This document shows positions 1 to 7,388 of a stretch of DNA of 16,753 bases, in pieces (position 1 is the stretch's first letter; the number at the start of each line of letters is the position of its first letter). Source of the stretch: an uncultured Clostridia bacterium (lineage in GTDB: Bacteria; Bacillota; Clostridia; Oscillospirales; Ruminococcaceae); the NCBI GenBank assembly GCA_944388825.1, contig CALXKG010000126.1, forward strand, positions 1 to 16,753, read 5' to 3'. A program made the translations under genes and the position numbers. A model generated the notes under the pieces. That model did no database searches. It was not told the DNA's origin and saw only the letters and a program-made list of their open reading frames with translations.

Positions 1-1028
1 ATCAGCCGGTATTTTGACAAATCTTCCGGGAATCCAAGCCCGGAGCTTGTCTCGATCCGGATATCCTTCCCGGTGTATTTCCGCAGCCAGTTCGGGATTT
101 TGACGGTGCCGATATCCTCGCACTGCCGGTGATGCGTGCATCCTTCGGCAATCAGCACGGTATTCCCGTCCAGCAGCCGGTCGATGGCCGCGACCCCTTC
201 CACCGCCTGGGCCAGGAAGCCCTTATACCGGGCCATTAAAATCGAAAAAGAGGTCAGCGGGAGCTCTTTTGGCGTCACGGCGTCCACCTGCTTGAACGCC
301 TGGCTGTCGGTGATGACGAGGGCGGGCGGTTCCTTCAGCGTTTTTAAGGTGTCGGCCAATTCGGTCTCCCGGGTGACCAGCGCCGACGCCCCCGCTTCGA
401 GGATATCCCGGATGGCCTGCTGCTGCGGCAGGATCAGCCGTCCCTTTGGCGCCGAGGCGTCGATCGGGATGACCAGGACGGCCGTCTCCCCCGGCTGGAT
501 CACATCGCCCACCAGCCGGACGGACGGCCCGTCGGCGCGGACGAGGCTGCCGATCCGGTTTTTCAGTTCTTCGATCCCTTCGCCGGTTTTGGCGCTGACG
601 GCGACCGCACCTTCGGGCGGTTCAACCGTTCCGGTAATATCCTGCTTATTGAACGCAATCAGGTAGGGGATGGATTTCTGCTGAAAGAGCCCGGCCATCT
701 CCCGGTCGGCCTCTGACATCCCGACCGTCCCGTCGACCACAAGGACGGCGCAGTCAGCCCGGTTGAGGATCTGTTTGGTCCGCTTGACCCGCATCTCCCC
801 CAGCGTGCCGGAATCGTCAAACCCGGGCGTGTCGATGATGACGACCGGCCCCAGCGGCAGCAGCTCCATCGACTTGGTGACCGGGTCGGTGGTCGTCCCC
901 TTGACGTCGGAGACGACCGACATCTGCTGGCCGGTGACGGCGTTGACGACGCTGGATTTTCCGGCGTTGCGGGCCCCGAAAAAGCCGATGTGCAGCCGTT
1001 CGGCAGACGGCGCGGCGTTCAGTCCCAT
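1..1028 (-). CDS. hydF: [FeFe]-hydrogenase H-cluster maturation GTPase HydF (3' end off window)
   Basis: GTPase scaffold that receives the 2Fe precursor built by HydE and HydG and delivers it to apo-hydrogenase in the cytoplasm. The first 342 residues are visible. The G-domain is complete: Walker A GARNAGKSS (18-26), switch I GTTTDP (44-49), DTPG (66-69), NKQD (127-130) and SAKTG (145-149). After a middle dimerisation-type region, the start of the C-terminal cluster-binding domain is present, with C297, H299, H300 and C303 in CTHHRQC. The family's later HCxxC lies beyond position 1. Family length is about 400 residues, so roughly 60-70 residues are missing. The ATG at 1028 is preceded by a strong AGGAGG (about 1036-1043). 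It is the last visible gene of the TM1266-hydE-hydG-hydF run and is separated from hydG by a hairpin. Identity is very secure from GTPase motifs plus context. Confidence 0.97.
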   Translation of the reverse strand, partial: MGLNAAPSAERLHIGFFGARNAGKSSVVNAVTGQQMSVVSDVKGTTTDPVTKSMELLPLGPVVIIDTPGFDDSGTLGEMRVKRTKQILNRADCAVLVVDGTVGMSEADREMAGLFQQKSIPYLIAFNKQDITGTVEPPEGAVAVSAKTGEGIEELKNRIGSLVRADGPSVRLVGDVIQPGETAVLVIPIDASAPKGRLILPQQQAIRDILEAGASALVTRETELADTLKTLKEPPALVITDSQAFKQVDAVTPKELPLTSFSILMARYKGFLAQAVEGVAAIDRLLDGNTVLIAEGCTHHRQCEDIGTVKIPNWLRKYTGKDIRIETSSGLGFPEDLSKYRL

Positions 1029-1052
1029 ACGATTTTCCTCCTTTTTAGGCCA

Positions 1053-1080
1053 AAAGGGGCGGTATTTAAGCCGCCCCTTT
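1053..1080 (-). terminator. intercistronic hairpin between hydG and hydF
   Basis: A 10-bp perfect stem (AAAGGGGCGG at 1053-1062 with its complement at 1071-1080) has an 8-nt loop. It lies just after the hydG stop and just before the hydF ribosome binding site. Read on the minus strand the stem is followed by TTTTGG, a short U tract, so it may be a leaky terminator or an RNA-processing/stability hairpin rather than a full stop. Confidence 0.6.
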
Positions 1081-1103
1081 GCGTTTCCCTGTATATATTT
1101 TAC

Positions 1104-2519
1104 TCAGAACCGGAAATCCCGGATCCCTTCCTCAATTTTCTGCAAATGGTCGGCGCAGATCTCCCGTACCTTCTCCTTCGGGATGTTCCGGAGCTCGGCC
1201 TGGATCAGCGCCTCGCCGACCTTCTTCGTTTCCTCCGACGCGTAGTCCATCAGGTATTCCTTCAGGGTCATCAGCGCGTTCGGATGGCAGCAGTTCTGGA
1301 TCTGCCCACTCTTGCACAGGCTCATGAACCGGTCGCCGGTGCGGCCTTCCCGGTAGCAGGCGGTACAGAAGGAGGGGATATACCCCATCTCCATCAGCCA
1401 CCGGACGACCTCGTCCAGCGTCCGCTGGTCAGAGACGTCGAACTGTTCGGTATCGGTCGGGCGCTCCTCTTCGGCATACCCGCCGACCGAGGTGCGGGAG
1501 CCGCCGCTGATCTGGGAGACGCCGAGCCGGATGACCTTTTCCCGGACGGCCTGGTTCTCACGGGTGGAGATGATCATGCCGGTGTAGGGGACGGCGATCC
1601 GGATGAGGGCGCAGATCTTCGCGAAAATCTCGTCGCTGATGCCGTTGTCAAAGTCGTCGGGGTCGATGTCGTCCGCCCGTTTCAGACGGGGGACGCTGAT
1701 GGTGTGGGGGCCGACCCCGTGGACGGCCTCCAGATGTTCGGCGTGCATCAAAAGCCCCGCGAACTCATATTTGTACATCTCCAGCCCGAACAGGACGCCG
1801 AGGCCCACGTCGTCGATGCCCCCTTCCATCGCCCGGTCCATCGCCTCGGTGTGGTAGGCGTAGTTGTGTTTCGGGCCGGTGGGGTGGAGGGTTTCATAGC
1901 TCTCCTTGTGGTAGGTCTCCTGGAAGAGGATATAGGTGCCGATACCGGCCTCTTTCAGCTTCCGGTAGTTTTCGACGGTGGTCGCCGCGATGTTGACGTT
2001 GACCCGGCGGATCGCGCCGTTTTTATGCTTGATCGAATAGATCGTCTTGATACATTCGAGGATGTACTCGATCGGGTTGTTGACCGGGTCCTCGCCCGCT
2101 TCGATCGCCAGCCGCTTGTGGCCCATGTCCTGGAGGGCGATGACCTCGTCCCGCACTTCCTCCTGGGTCAGTTTCTTGCGGGGGATGTGCTTGTTCTTTT
2201 GGTGGTAGGGGCAGTAGGTGCAGCCGTTGACGCAGTAGTTGGAGAGGTAGAGGGGGGCAAAGATGACGATCCGGTTGCCGTAGAACTTCTTTTTCAGTTC
2301 CTCGGCGAGGTCGTACATCACCTGGATCCGGCTTTCGTCCTCACAGGCCAGCAGCACCGACGCCTCCCGGTGGGAGAGCCCCTTGCACGCCCGTGCCTTT
2401 TCGATGATCGAGTCGATGAGCGGCAGGTTATCCTTGTTTTCCTCGGCGTAGCGGAGGGTGTCGAGGATCTCCTCGTGGCTGATAAACTCTTCGGCTTTCA
2501 TGGATTTGGGGTTGTACAT
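1104..2519 (-). CDS. hydG: [FeFe]-hydrogenase maturase HydG (radical SAM tyrosine lyase)
   Basis: Radical SAM enzyme that cleaves tyrosine to p-cresol and, through dehydroglycine, makes the CO and CN ligands and the iron synthon of the H-cluster. The 471-residue length matches the family. The N-terminal radical-SAM cluster motif CVNGCTYC supplies C96, C100 and C103 (CX3CX2C). The C-terminal auxiliary-cluster motif CX2CX22C is intact (C385, C388, C411), which separates HydG from ThiH. The start at 2519 has AAGGAAG seven bases upstream; an internal Met at residue 7 is less well placed. It lies 89 bp downstream of hydE with no visible terminator between them and upstream of hydF, as one transcription unit. 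Nothing is truncated. Confidence 0.98.
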   Translation of the reverse strand: MYNPKSMKAEEFISHEEILDTLRYAEENKDNLPLIDSIIEKARACKGLSHREASVLLACEDESRIQVMYDLAEELKKKFYGNRIVIFAPLYLSNYCVNGCTYCPYHQKNKHIPRKKLTQEEVRDEVIALQDMGHKRLAIEAGEDPVNNPIEYILECIKTIYSIKHKNGAIRRVNVNIAATTVENYRKLKEAGIGTYILFQETYHKESYETLHPTGPKHNYAYHTEAMDRAMEGGIDDVGLGVLFGLEMYKYEFAGLLMHAEHLEAVHGVGPHTISVPRLKRADDIDPDDFDNGISDEIFAKICALIRIAVPYTGMIISTRENQAVREKVIRLGVSQISGGSRTSVGGYAEEERPTDTEQFDVSDQRTLDEVVRWLMEMGYIPSFCTACYREGRTGDRFMSLCKSGQIQNCCHPNALMTLKEYLMDYASEETKKVGEALIQAELRNIPKEKVREICADHLQKIEEGIRDFRF

Positions 2520-2608
2520 GGAAAACGCTTCCTTTCTTTTGGGTCAGAAATTCTTCCCCGGCAGATTTTGTTTTTTGTGCATGATCAGGTGCAGTTTTGG
2601 ACAGCTGT

Positions 2609-3661
2609 TTATCTTTCGACCAGACTGTCCCCCCGGGCCACTGCGATCCCGTACCCGATCTGCCGCAGGTTCTCCCGCAGCAGCGCGATATTCTCGGCGG
2701 CTTCCGCCCCGGAACGGAGCTTGTTGTCGTAGAGCATATACTTGTCCCTGGCCGACGGCGGGGAGAGGTTTGGCATAATGACGTTTGCCCCGCATAAGAT
2801 CCCTTCCTCCCGCCCGCCTTCCATCGCCGTCCCGAGGGCGGTGGTCGCCGGCAGCAGTACGCCGGGGTTCATCAGCCGGATGATCGAGAGCAGGTAAAGG
2901 GTCAGTTCGACCGTCCCGTCCGGCATATCCCGGAAGGGGGTATCCTTGTGGGCGAGGAAAGGCCCGATCCCGACCATGTGGGGCCGGAGCTTCCGGATCA
3001 GCCGCAGGTCGGCCACCAGGTCTTCGGTTTTCTGATAAGGCGACCCGACCATCATCCCGCAGCCCACCTGATACCCCAGCTCCCGCAGGGTAAAGAGGCA
3101 CTGCACCCGGTTGTCAAAGGACATTTCCGGCGGGTGGAGCATCCCATAATGGGCCTTCCCGGCGGTCTCATGCCGCAGCAGGTACCGGTCGGCCCCGGCC
3201 TCCTTTAACCGCCGGTAGCTTTCCCGGCTCCGTTCGCCGCAGGAGAGGGTGATGGCGCAGTCGGGGAACCTTTTCCGGATTTTGCAGACGATGGGGCAGA
3301 GCCTTTCATCGGTGAAATAGGGGTCTTCCCCGCCCTGCAGGACAAAGGTCCGGAACCCCAGCCGATATCCCTCTTCACAGCAGGCGAGGATCTCGCTTTC
3401 CGATAGCCGGTAGCGCGCCGCTTTCCGGTTGCCTCGCCGGATGCCGCAGTAGAGGCAGTCGTTTTTACAGTAGTTGGTAAATTCGATCAGCCCCCGGATA
3501 TACACCTGCCGCCCGTATTTTTCCCGGGCGAGCATCCCGGCCGCCTCTTTTAAGACGGCGCGGCTTTCCCCGTCCCGCCTTTCGATCAGGGCATAGAGCC
3601 CTTCGTCCGGCAGGTCGCCCGATGCCGCCAGCGCCCGCGCCAGTTTTGCCGCTTCGCTCAT
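2609..3661 (-). CDS. hydE: [FeFe]-hydrogenase maturase HydE (radical SAM)
   Basis: Radical SAM maturase that processes the HydG-derived Fe(CO)2(CN)cysteine synthon toward the 2Fe subcluster. The frame is open further upstream, but the real start is the ATG at 3661. This gives 350 residues, the usual HydE length, and begins MSEAAKLARAL. The ATG overlaps the TGA of the preceding regulator in a 4-base ATGA, a translational-coupling arrangement. The SAM cluster motif CKNDCLYC gives C65, C69 and C72. GGEDP follows at about 110-114, as in the biotin-synthase-like radical SAM group. The optional second-cluster cysteines of Thermotoga HydE are not evident in the C-terminal part, which is normal for many homologues. 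Neighbours hydG and hydF make the assignment secure against BioB or PylB. Confidence 0.97.
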   Translation of the reverse strand: MSEAAKLARALAASGDLPDEGLYALIERRDGESRAVLKEAAGMLAREKYGRQVYIRGLIEFTNYCKNDCLYCGIRRGNRKAARYRLSESEILACCEEGYRLGFRTFVLQGGEDPYFTDERLCPIVCKIRKRFPDCAITLSCGERSRESYRRLKEAGADRYLLRHETAGKAHYGMLHPPEMSFDNRVQCLFTLRELGYQVGCGMMVGSPYQKTEDLVADLRLIRKLRPHMVGIGPFLAHKDTPFRDMPDGTVELTLYLLSIIRLMNPGVLLPATTALGTAMEGGREEGILCGANVIMPNLSPPSARDKYMLYDNKLRSGAEAAENIALLRENLRQIGYGIAVARGDSLVER

Positions 3662-3903
3662 TTCCCTGCGTAGGCGGTTTTGGAGCTGACGCCCTCCAGC
3701 TTGCCGATCTTGCCCGACAGGGCGGAGATCATATCCTGCGGGGCGTCGACGGCGATGGAAATGATGCTCATATTTTTCTGGCGGTAAGGGATGCCCATCC
3801 GCCCGATGATACAGCCGCGGTACTCGTGCAGGATTTCGTTCAGCCGCTCGACCGCGTCCATATTTTCGACGACGATGCCGATGACGGCGATGCGGGTTTC
3901 CAT
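3658..3903 (-). CDS. TM1266-family iron-only hydrogenase system putative regulator
   Basis: Small 81-residue protein with an ACT/NikR-C-terminal-like alternating strand-helix pattern. It opens METRIAVIGIVVENMDAVERL and includes GCIIGRMGIPY and NMSIISIAVDAPQD. These resemble the TM1266 family, which typically sits with hydEFG genes and is named a putative regulator from that association; its biochemical role is not established. The start at 3903 has CGGAGG about 6-10 bases upstream. The frame extends 16 codons further upstream to 3951, but that stretch runs through the leader terminator hairpin and lacks a ribosome binding site. It is the first gene of the hyd unit and overlaps hydE by four bases. 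It has no obvious DNA-binding domain, so it may sense a ligand rather than bind DNA itself. Confidence 0.9.
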   Translation of the reverse strand: METRIAVIGIVVENMDAVERLNEILHEYRGCIIGRMGIPYRQKNMSIISIAVDAPQDMISALSGKIGKLEGVSSKTAYAGK

Positions 3904-3935
3904 ATTTTGGCCTCCGTTCCGGGTTTTTGGGCGCG

Positions 3936-3965
3936 AAAAAGCCGCGTCCAAACGGCGGGCGCGGC
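3936..3965 (-). terminator. terminator-like hairpin in the leader of the hyd operon
   Basis: On the minus strand, GCCGCGCCC pairs with GGACGCGGC (nine pairs, one a G-U) around a 7-nt loop. TTTTT follows directly. It lies between the promoter at 4051-4079 and the start of the first gene at 3903. A terminator here would make a ~100-nt short transcript, so it is either an attenuator or the end of a small RNA. Confidence 0.65.
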
Positions 3966-3970
3966 AGGAT

Positions 3971-3986
3971 GGGGCTATTTTGCCCC
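3971..3986 (-). other. second leader hairpin, upstream of the leader terminator
   Basis: GGGGC and GCCCC form a 5-bp GC stem around a 6-nt A/T loop, five bases ahead of the terminator stem in transcription order. It could be part of a regulatory fold, but on its own it is too short to be certain. Confidence 0.4.
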
Positions 3987-4050
3987 TTATCGTTGCGATT
4001 ATGCCGAACCTTCCGCCGCAAACCCAATTTTGGTGTCAGGATACCTCTAA

Positions 4051-4079
4051 AAGATACCACAAAAGGGAGATCTTGTCAA
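4051..4079 (-). promoter_or_regulatory. sigma-A promoter of the TM1266-hydE-hydG-hydF operon
   Basis: TTGACA (complement of 4074-4079), a 17-bp spacer and TATCTT (complement of 4051-4056) match the consensus closely. The predicted transcription start near 4044 leaves a leader of about 140 nt before the ATG at 3903, which is unusually long for such a gene. Confidence 0.85.
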
Positions 4080-4116
4080 GGATTTTTTGTTCATCTTTTC
4101 TTCCCCGGCGGGCGCC

Positions 4117-4157
4117 CGGGTTTTCCACATTTTCCTCCGGGCATTGTGGAAAACCCG
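4117..4157. promoter_or_regulatory. 13-bp inverted repeat between divergent promoters (candidate operator)
   Basis: CGGGTTTTCCACA (4117-4129) and its exact complement (4145-4157) are separated by 15 bp. A further GTTTTCC lies at 4160-4166 and forms another 7-bp inverted pair with the GGAAAAC inside the right arm. The site lies upstream of both flanking promoters and so is not predicted to be transcribed from either, which points to a DNA-level role such as a regulator-binding site. TTTTCCACA also differs by one base from the DnaA-box consensus. Confidence 0.55.
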
Positions 4158-4217
4158 CCGTTTTCCCGGGCCGCAGATTAAGAAAAGATAAAATTTTCCC
4201 ATAACCATCCCGACCCC

Positions 4218-4246
4218 TTGCGGAAATTTTGTAAAGGCGATATAAT
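4218..4246 (+). promoter_or_regulatory. sigma-A promoter of the xpaC-telA pair
   Basis: A perfect TATAAT at 4241-4246 stands 17 bp after TTGCGG at 4218-4223 (TTG conserved, last three bases weak). Predicted start is near 4253, about 60 bases before the first codon. Confidence 0.75.
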
Positions 4247-4311
4247 GAACATGATATCCTGCCCTTTCTCTGTCCGGAGGACGGCAGGTGACAAAAAGGA
4301 AGTGCTGAACA

Positions 4312-5754
4312 TTGCCACATAAAGATTTAAACGACCTTCTCTGGAGCGTCGATAGGACGGTGCGGGAAGTCCTCGATTCCCAGGAGCTGAAAAACCTGGG
4401 GGCCGAGATCAAAGACTCCTTTACCCGCGCCGGGGAGGACCTTCGGGACAGTTTTTCCGCCTCCCAGGGTCCCCGTCCCGGCCGTTATTCCCGGCGGCCG
4501 CCTGATTTCCGGCAGGCTCCGCCGCCCCCGCCGCCCGGCAGCGGCTGGACTTCCGGCGGCATGGCCGGCGGATCGCCCGGGAACCCTCCCGGGGGGCAGC
4601 CCCGCGGCAGCTGGAAAACCCCCGGCCGGCCGCAGATAAACTGGAACCGGGGCTGGCAGAACGCCCGGCAGACCTTTTCCCAGGGCTGGCAGAAAAGCTG
4701 GAACCAGCCCGTATCCGAAGGCCCCTACCGCGGCAGGGTAGTGGCCCGCGAACCCCGCTGGAAACGGGGCGGCGCGGCCGCGGCAGCTATTCTCGGCTGG
4801 ATGGGGACGGCGTTCGGCGGCTTTATGCTGCTGGGCACCGGGCTGGCCGTGCTTTTGGACAACGTATATAACCTCGGCGCAATGATCGGCCTGATGATCG
4901 GCTTTACCGCCTTCACCGCCGCCTGCGCCTCGATCGGCGTCGCCGGGACGGTCAAGCTGTCCGGCAAAAACCGGATGCGGAAGATCTGGCTGGATGTAAA
5001 GGGCCGGGATTTCTGTAAATTAAGCGAGGTGGCCGGCCGGCTCAAGCTGGAGGAAAAGAAGGTGCTGCGGGCGGTCGAGAAGATGCTTGCCCTCCGCCTG
5101 CTGCCCCAGGGGCACCTGGACGAGACAAAGACCTGCCTGATGCTGACCGACGAGACCTACGCCCGTTACCTCGAGAGCCGGCAGGAGAAGGCCGAAGAGG
5201 AAAAGCGGGAACGGGAGGCGGCGGAAGACCCGCAGAAAGCGGCCCTCGCAAAGATGATGAAGGAGGGCAGCGGGTATATCCGCCGGATGCGGGAGATCAA
5301 CAACGACCTGCCCGAGGAGGGGATCAGCGACAAGCTGGACTCCCTCGAGACAGTCTGCCAGCAGATCTTCGCCTATGTCGCCGACCACCCCGGGCGGCTC
5401 CCCGCCATCCGCAAGTTCATCTCCTACTACCTGCCGACGACGATGAAGCTGTGCGAGGCTTACTATAAGCTCGACCGCCAGAACACCGGCGCCGAAAGCG
5501 AACAGAAGACGATGGAGGAAATCCTTTCGGCCCTGGACAACATCGACCTTGCCTTCCATAACCTGCTGGACGACCTGATGGAGAACGAGTATCTGGACCT
5601 TTCGGCCGATATTTCGGTCCTCCAGTCGATGATGGCCCAGGAGGGGCTGATGGATGACTTCGACCTGGACGGGACTCCATCCGCCGCCCCGGATAAGGCC
5701 CCGCCGAAACCGGGAAAAGAGCCGGAGAGCTATGAGCCGGAGCTGCACATCTGA
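4312..5754 (+). CDS. XpaC-family membrane protein (5-bromo-4-chloroindolyl phosphate hydrolysis family)
   Basis: 480-residue membrane-anchored protein. An N-terminal charged segment (1-50) is followed by a Pro/Gly/Arg/Trp-rich low-complexity stretch (52-135). Two hydrophobic helices lie at about 155-183 and 187-213. After these comes a basic, possibly winged-helix-like section (222-288), a charged coiled segment (289-312), and a helical C-terminal domain from about 318 resembling the XpaC/Halogen_Hydrol family. The family name comes from an old X-phosphate phenotype; real function is unknown. It starts with TTG at 4312, since an in-frame TGA lies two codons upstream, and AAAAAGGAAG precedes it. 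Its partner telA begins 31 bp after the stop, a pairing often seen in Firmicutes, so the two probably act together at the envelope. The winged-helix reading is an inference from pattern only. Confidence 0.88.
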   Translation: MPHKDLNDLLWSVDRTVREVLDSQELKNLGAEIKDSFTRAGEDLRDSFSASQGPRPGRYSRRPPDFRQAPPPPPPGSGWTSGGMAGGSPGNPPGGQPRGSWKTPGRPQINWNRGWQNARQTFSQGWQKSWNQPVSEGPYRGRVVAREPRWKRGGAAAAAILGWMGTAFGGFMLLGTGLAVLLDNVYNLGAMIGLMIGFTAFTAACASIGVAGTVKLSGKNRMRKIWLDVKGRDFCKLSEVAGRLKLEEKKVLRAVEKMLALRLLPQGHLDETKTCLMLTDETYARYLESRQEKAEEEKREREAAEDPQKAALAKMMKEGSGYIRRMREINNDLPEEGISDKLDSLETVCQQIFAYVADHPGRLPAIRKFISYYLPTTMKLCEAYYKLDRQNTGAESEQKTMEEILSALDNIDLAFHNLLDDLMENEYLDLSADISVLQSMMAQEGLMDDFDLDGTPSAAPDKAPPKPGKEPESYEPELHI

Positions 5755-5785
5755 TCATTCAATAAGATAAAAGGAGGCTGTCCCC

Positions 5786-6919
5786 ATGAGCGACGCATTT
5801 GACAACATCTCCCTGACCCTCGACCTGCCGGAGGAAACCCCGGCCGCCCCCGCCGCCCCGGCGGTTGAAAAAAAGCCGGAGCCGGAAGTGCCGGAGGTCG
5901 TCCTGTCGGAAAAGGATAAAAAGATGATCCAGGACTTTGTCCCGAAGATCAATTTAAAAGACTCCAACATCGTCTCCAATTACGGCGCCGGCGCCCAGAA
6001 AAAGGTCGCCGACTTCTCCGACTCGATGCTGAGCAGCGTCAAAACCAAAGACCTGGGCGAGGTGGGCGAGATGCTGGCCGGCGTCGTCAAGGAACTGAAA
6101 AACTTTGAGGAAGAGGAGGAGCAGAAGGGCTTCCTCGGCTTTTTCAAGCGGCAGAGCAATAAGCTGGAGACGATGAAGATCCGTTACAACAAGGCGGAGG
6201 CCAACATCGACACGATCGTAAAAGCCCTCGAAGGCCACCAGATCCAGCTGATGAAGGATTCGGCGATGCTGGACAAGATGTACGAGATGAACCTCGCCTA
6301 TTATAAGGAGCTCTGCCTTTATATCATGGCGGGCAAGGTAAAGCTGAAGCAGGTGAAGGAAGGGGAACTGAAAGAGCTGACCGAAAAGGCCCAGCGGACC
6401 GGCTCCGCCGAGGACGCCCAGGCCGCCAACGACCTTGCGAACCTCTGCAACCGTTTCGAGAAAAAGCTCCACGACCTCGACCTCACCCGGATGATCTCGA
6501 TCCAGATGGGCCCCCAGATCCGGCTGATCCAGAACAACGACACCCTGATGGTCGATAAGATCCAGTCGACGCTGGTCAACACCATCCCCCTCTGGAAGTC
6601 CCAGATGGTCCTGGCCCTCGGCGTCACCCATTCCCAGCAGGCGGCCGCCGCCCAGCGGGGGGTCACCGACCTGACCAACCAGATGCTGCGCAAAAATGCC
6701 GAGACCCTTAAAATGGCGACCATTGAGACCGCCAAGGAATCGGAGCGGGGGATCGTCGATATCGAGACGCTGCGCGCCACCAACGAGAACCTCATCTCGA
6801 CGCTGGACGAGGTCATGCGGATCCAGCAGGAGGGCCGCCAGAAGCGAGCGGAGGCGGAAGTCGAGCTGCGTAAGCTGGAAGGCGACCTTAAGCAGAAGCT
6901 CCTCTCCATCCGGCAGTAA
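5786..6919 (+). CDS. TelA-family toxic anion resistance protein
   Basis: 377-residue cytoplasmic, mostly helical protein of the TelA/toxic-anion-resistance family, linked in various bacteria to tellurite or envelope-stress tolerance. The molecular mechanism is unsettled. The N-terminus (1-40) is acidic and Pro/Ala-rich and probably disordered. The conserved core spans about 45-375. Family-typical sections include FLGFFKR (116-122), ISIQMGPQIRLIQNND (237-252) and NTIPLWKSQM (265-274), and the C-terminal third is a long charged coiled coil. The start at 5786 has AAAGGAGG about eight bases upstream. It is the second gene of the pair with the XpaC-like protein and shares its promoter. No stress-response genes such as terD homologues are visible nearby, so a role in metal or oxyanion resistance should not be assumed. 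Confidence 0.93.
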   Translation: MSDAFDNISLTLDLPEETPAAPAAPAVEKKPEPEVPEVVLSEKDKKMIQDFVPKINLKDSNIVSNYGAGAQKKVADFSDSMLSSVKTKDLGEVGEMLAGVVKELKNFEEEEEQKGFLGFFKRQSNKLETMKIRYNKAEANIDTIVKALEGHQIQLMKDSAMLDKMYEMNLAYYKELCLYIMAGKVKLKQVKEGELKELTEKAQRTGSAEDAQAANDLANLCNRFEKKLHDLDLTRMISIQMGPQIRLIQNNDTLMVDKIQSTLVNTIPLWKSQMVLALGVTHSQQAAAAQRGVTDLTNQMLRKNAETLKMATIETAKESERGIVDIETLRATNENLISTLDEVMRIQQEGRQKRAEAEVELRKLEGDLKQKLLSIRQ

Positions 6920-6969
6920 GGATAAAGGGTTTTCAGCGGAATCTTTTCAAGCGTCCAGCCGGCGTCCCG

Positions 6970-6995
6970 AAGACCGGCCTTTCACGGCCGGTCTT
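6970..6995 (+). terminator. hairpin after telA
   Basis: A 10-bp perfect stem (AAGACCGGCC with GGCCGGTCTT) around loop TTTCAC lies 50 bases after the telA stop. It ends in only TT before mixed sequence, so it is a weak or Rho-assisted terminator, or a 3'-end stabilising hairpin. Confidence 0.6.
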
Positions 6996-7108
6996 ATGCG
7001 TGTGAGGCGGGCATCTCACGCCGCGTTGGACATGGGATTGTCGAGGGGCTTTGCTCCTTGCTCGAAGTATTAAGAAAACAATACAACTTTTCAGAAGGCA
7101 TGAACCCC

Positions 7109-7355
7109 GGCCTCCCTCCCCTAGGGAGGTGGCGCGGATGCGCCGGAAGGAGTGGGAAAAACAAGCGAAAGCTGTTTTTCTTTCAAACTATTTTGCTTAT
7201 GTGGTTATACAGCAAAGCTGTCTAACCACACTCCTTCAGTCCGCTGCGCGGCCAAGTTCCCCGCTTCGCTCATCGGTTTTGTTTGCCAGCCGTACGGCAT
7301 GGCTGGCATTTTCTCCTGCGGAGAAAATCACAAAACGCGACTCGGAGAGGGAGCC
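7109..7355. repeat. nested inverted-repeat element, MITE-like or structured intergenic repeat
   Basis: The gene-free stretch 6920-7505 holds a ~247-bp block built of nested hairpins. The ends are imperfect inverted repeats (7109-7121 against 7344-7355, 11 of 12 matching with one gap). Inside are a CCTCCC/GGGAGG hairpin (7115-7129), GGCGC/GCGCC (7131-7144), and a 9-bp inverted pair GAAGGAGTG (7146-7154) with CACTCCTTC (7229-7237). That pair encloses an A/T-rich hairpin (7156-7180) and a 12-pair hairpin (7201-7229). Further hairpins lie at 7285-7307 and 7308-7328, the latter with a perfect 9-bp stem. Short open frames across it have no ribosome binding site or recognisable protein. The phrase CTCCTTCAGTCCGCTGCGCGG resembles intergenic repeats I recall from gut Clostridia; that recollection is not verified here. 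Confidence 0.6.
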
Positions 7356-7388
7356 TTTGGGATGTGTGTCTATTTATTAAGCGGTTCT

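Noticed and set aside
136..1245. Open frames on the plus strand opposite hydF
   Set aside because: Low-complexity Ser/Pro/Arg translations antisense to a clear GTPase gene.
990..2732. Long open frame of 580 codons on the plus strand opposite hydG
   Set aside because: It is a mirror of the GC-rich hydG codon pattern, has no ribosome binding site or recognisable domain, and hydG itself is certain.
3662..4060. Upstream extension of hydE to 4060 and of the TM1266-like gene to 3951
   Set aside because: Both extensions run through the leader hairpins, lack ribosome binding sites, and exceed family length. The ATGA overlap and GGAGG-supported starts fit better.
5020..6631. Open frames on the minus strand opposite the XpaC-like and TelA genes
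   Set aside because: Compositional shadows of strongly supported genes; no domains recognised.
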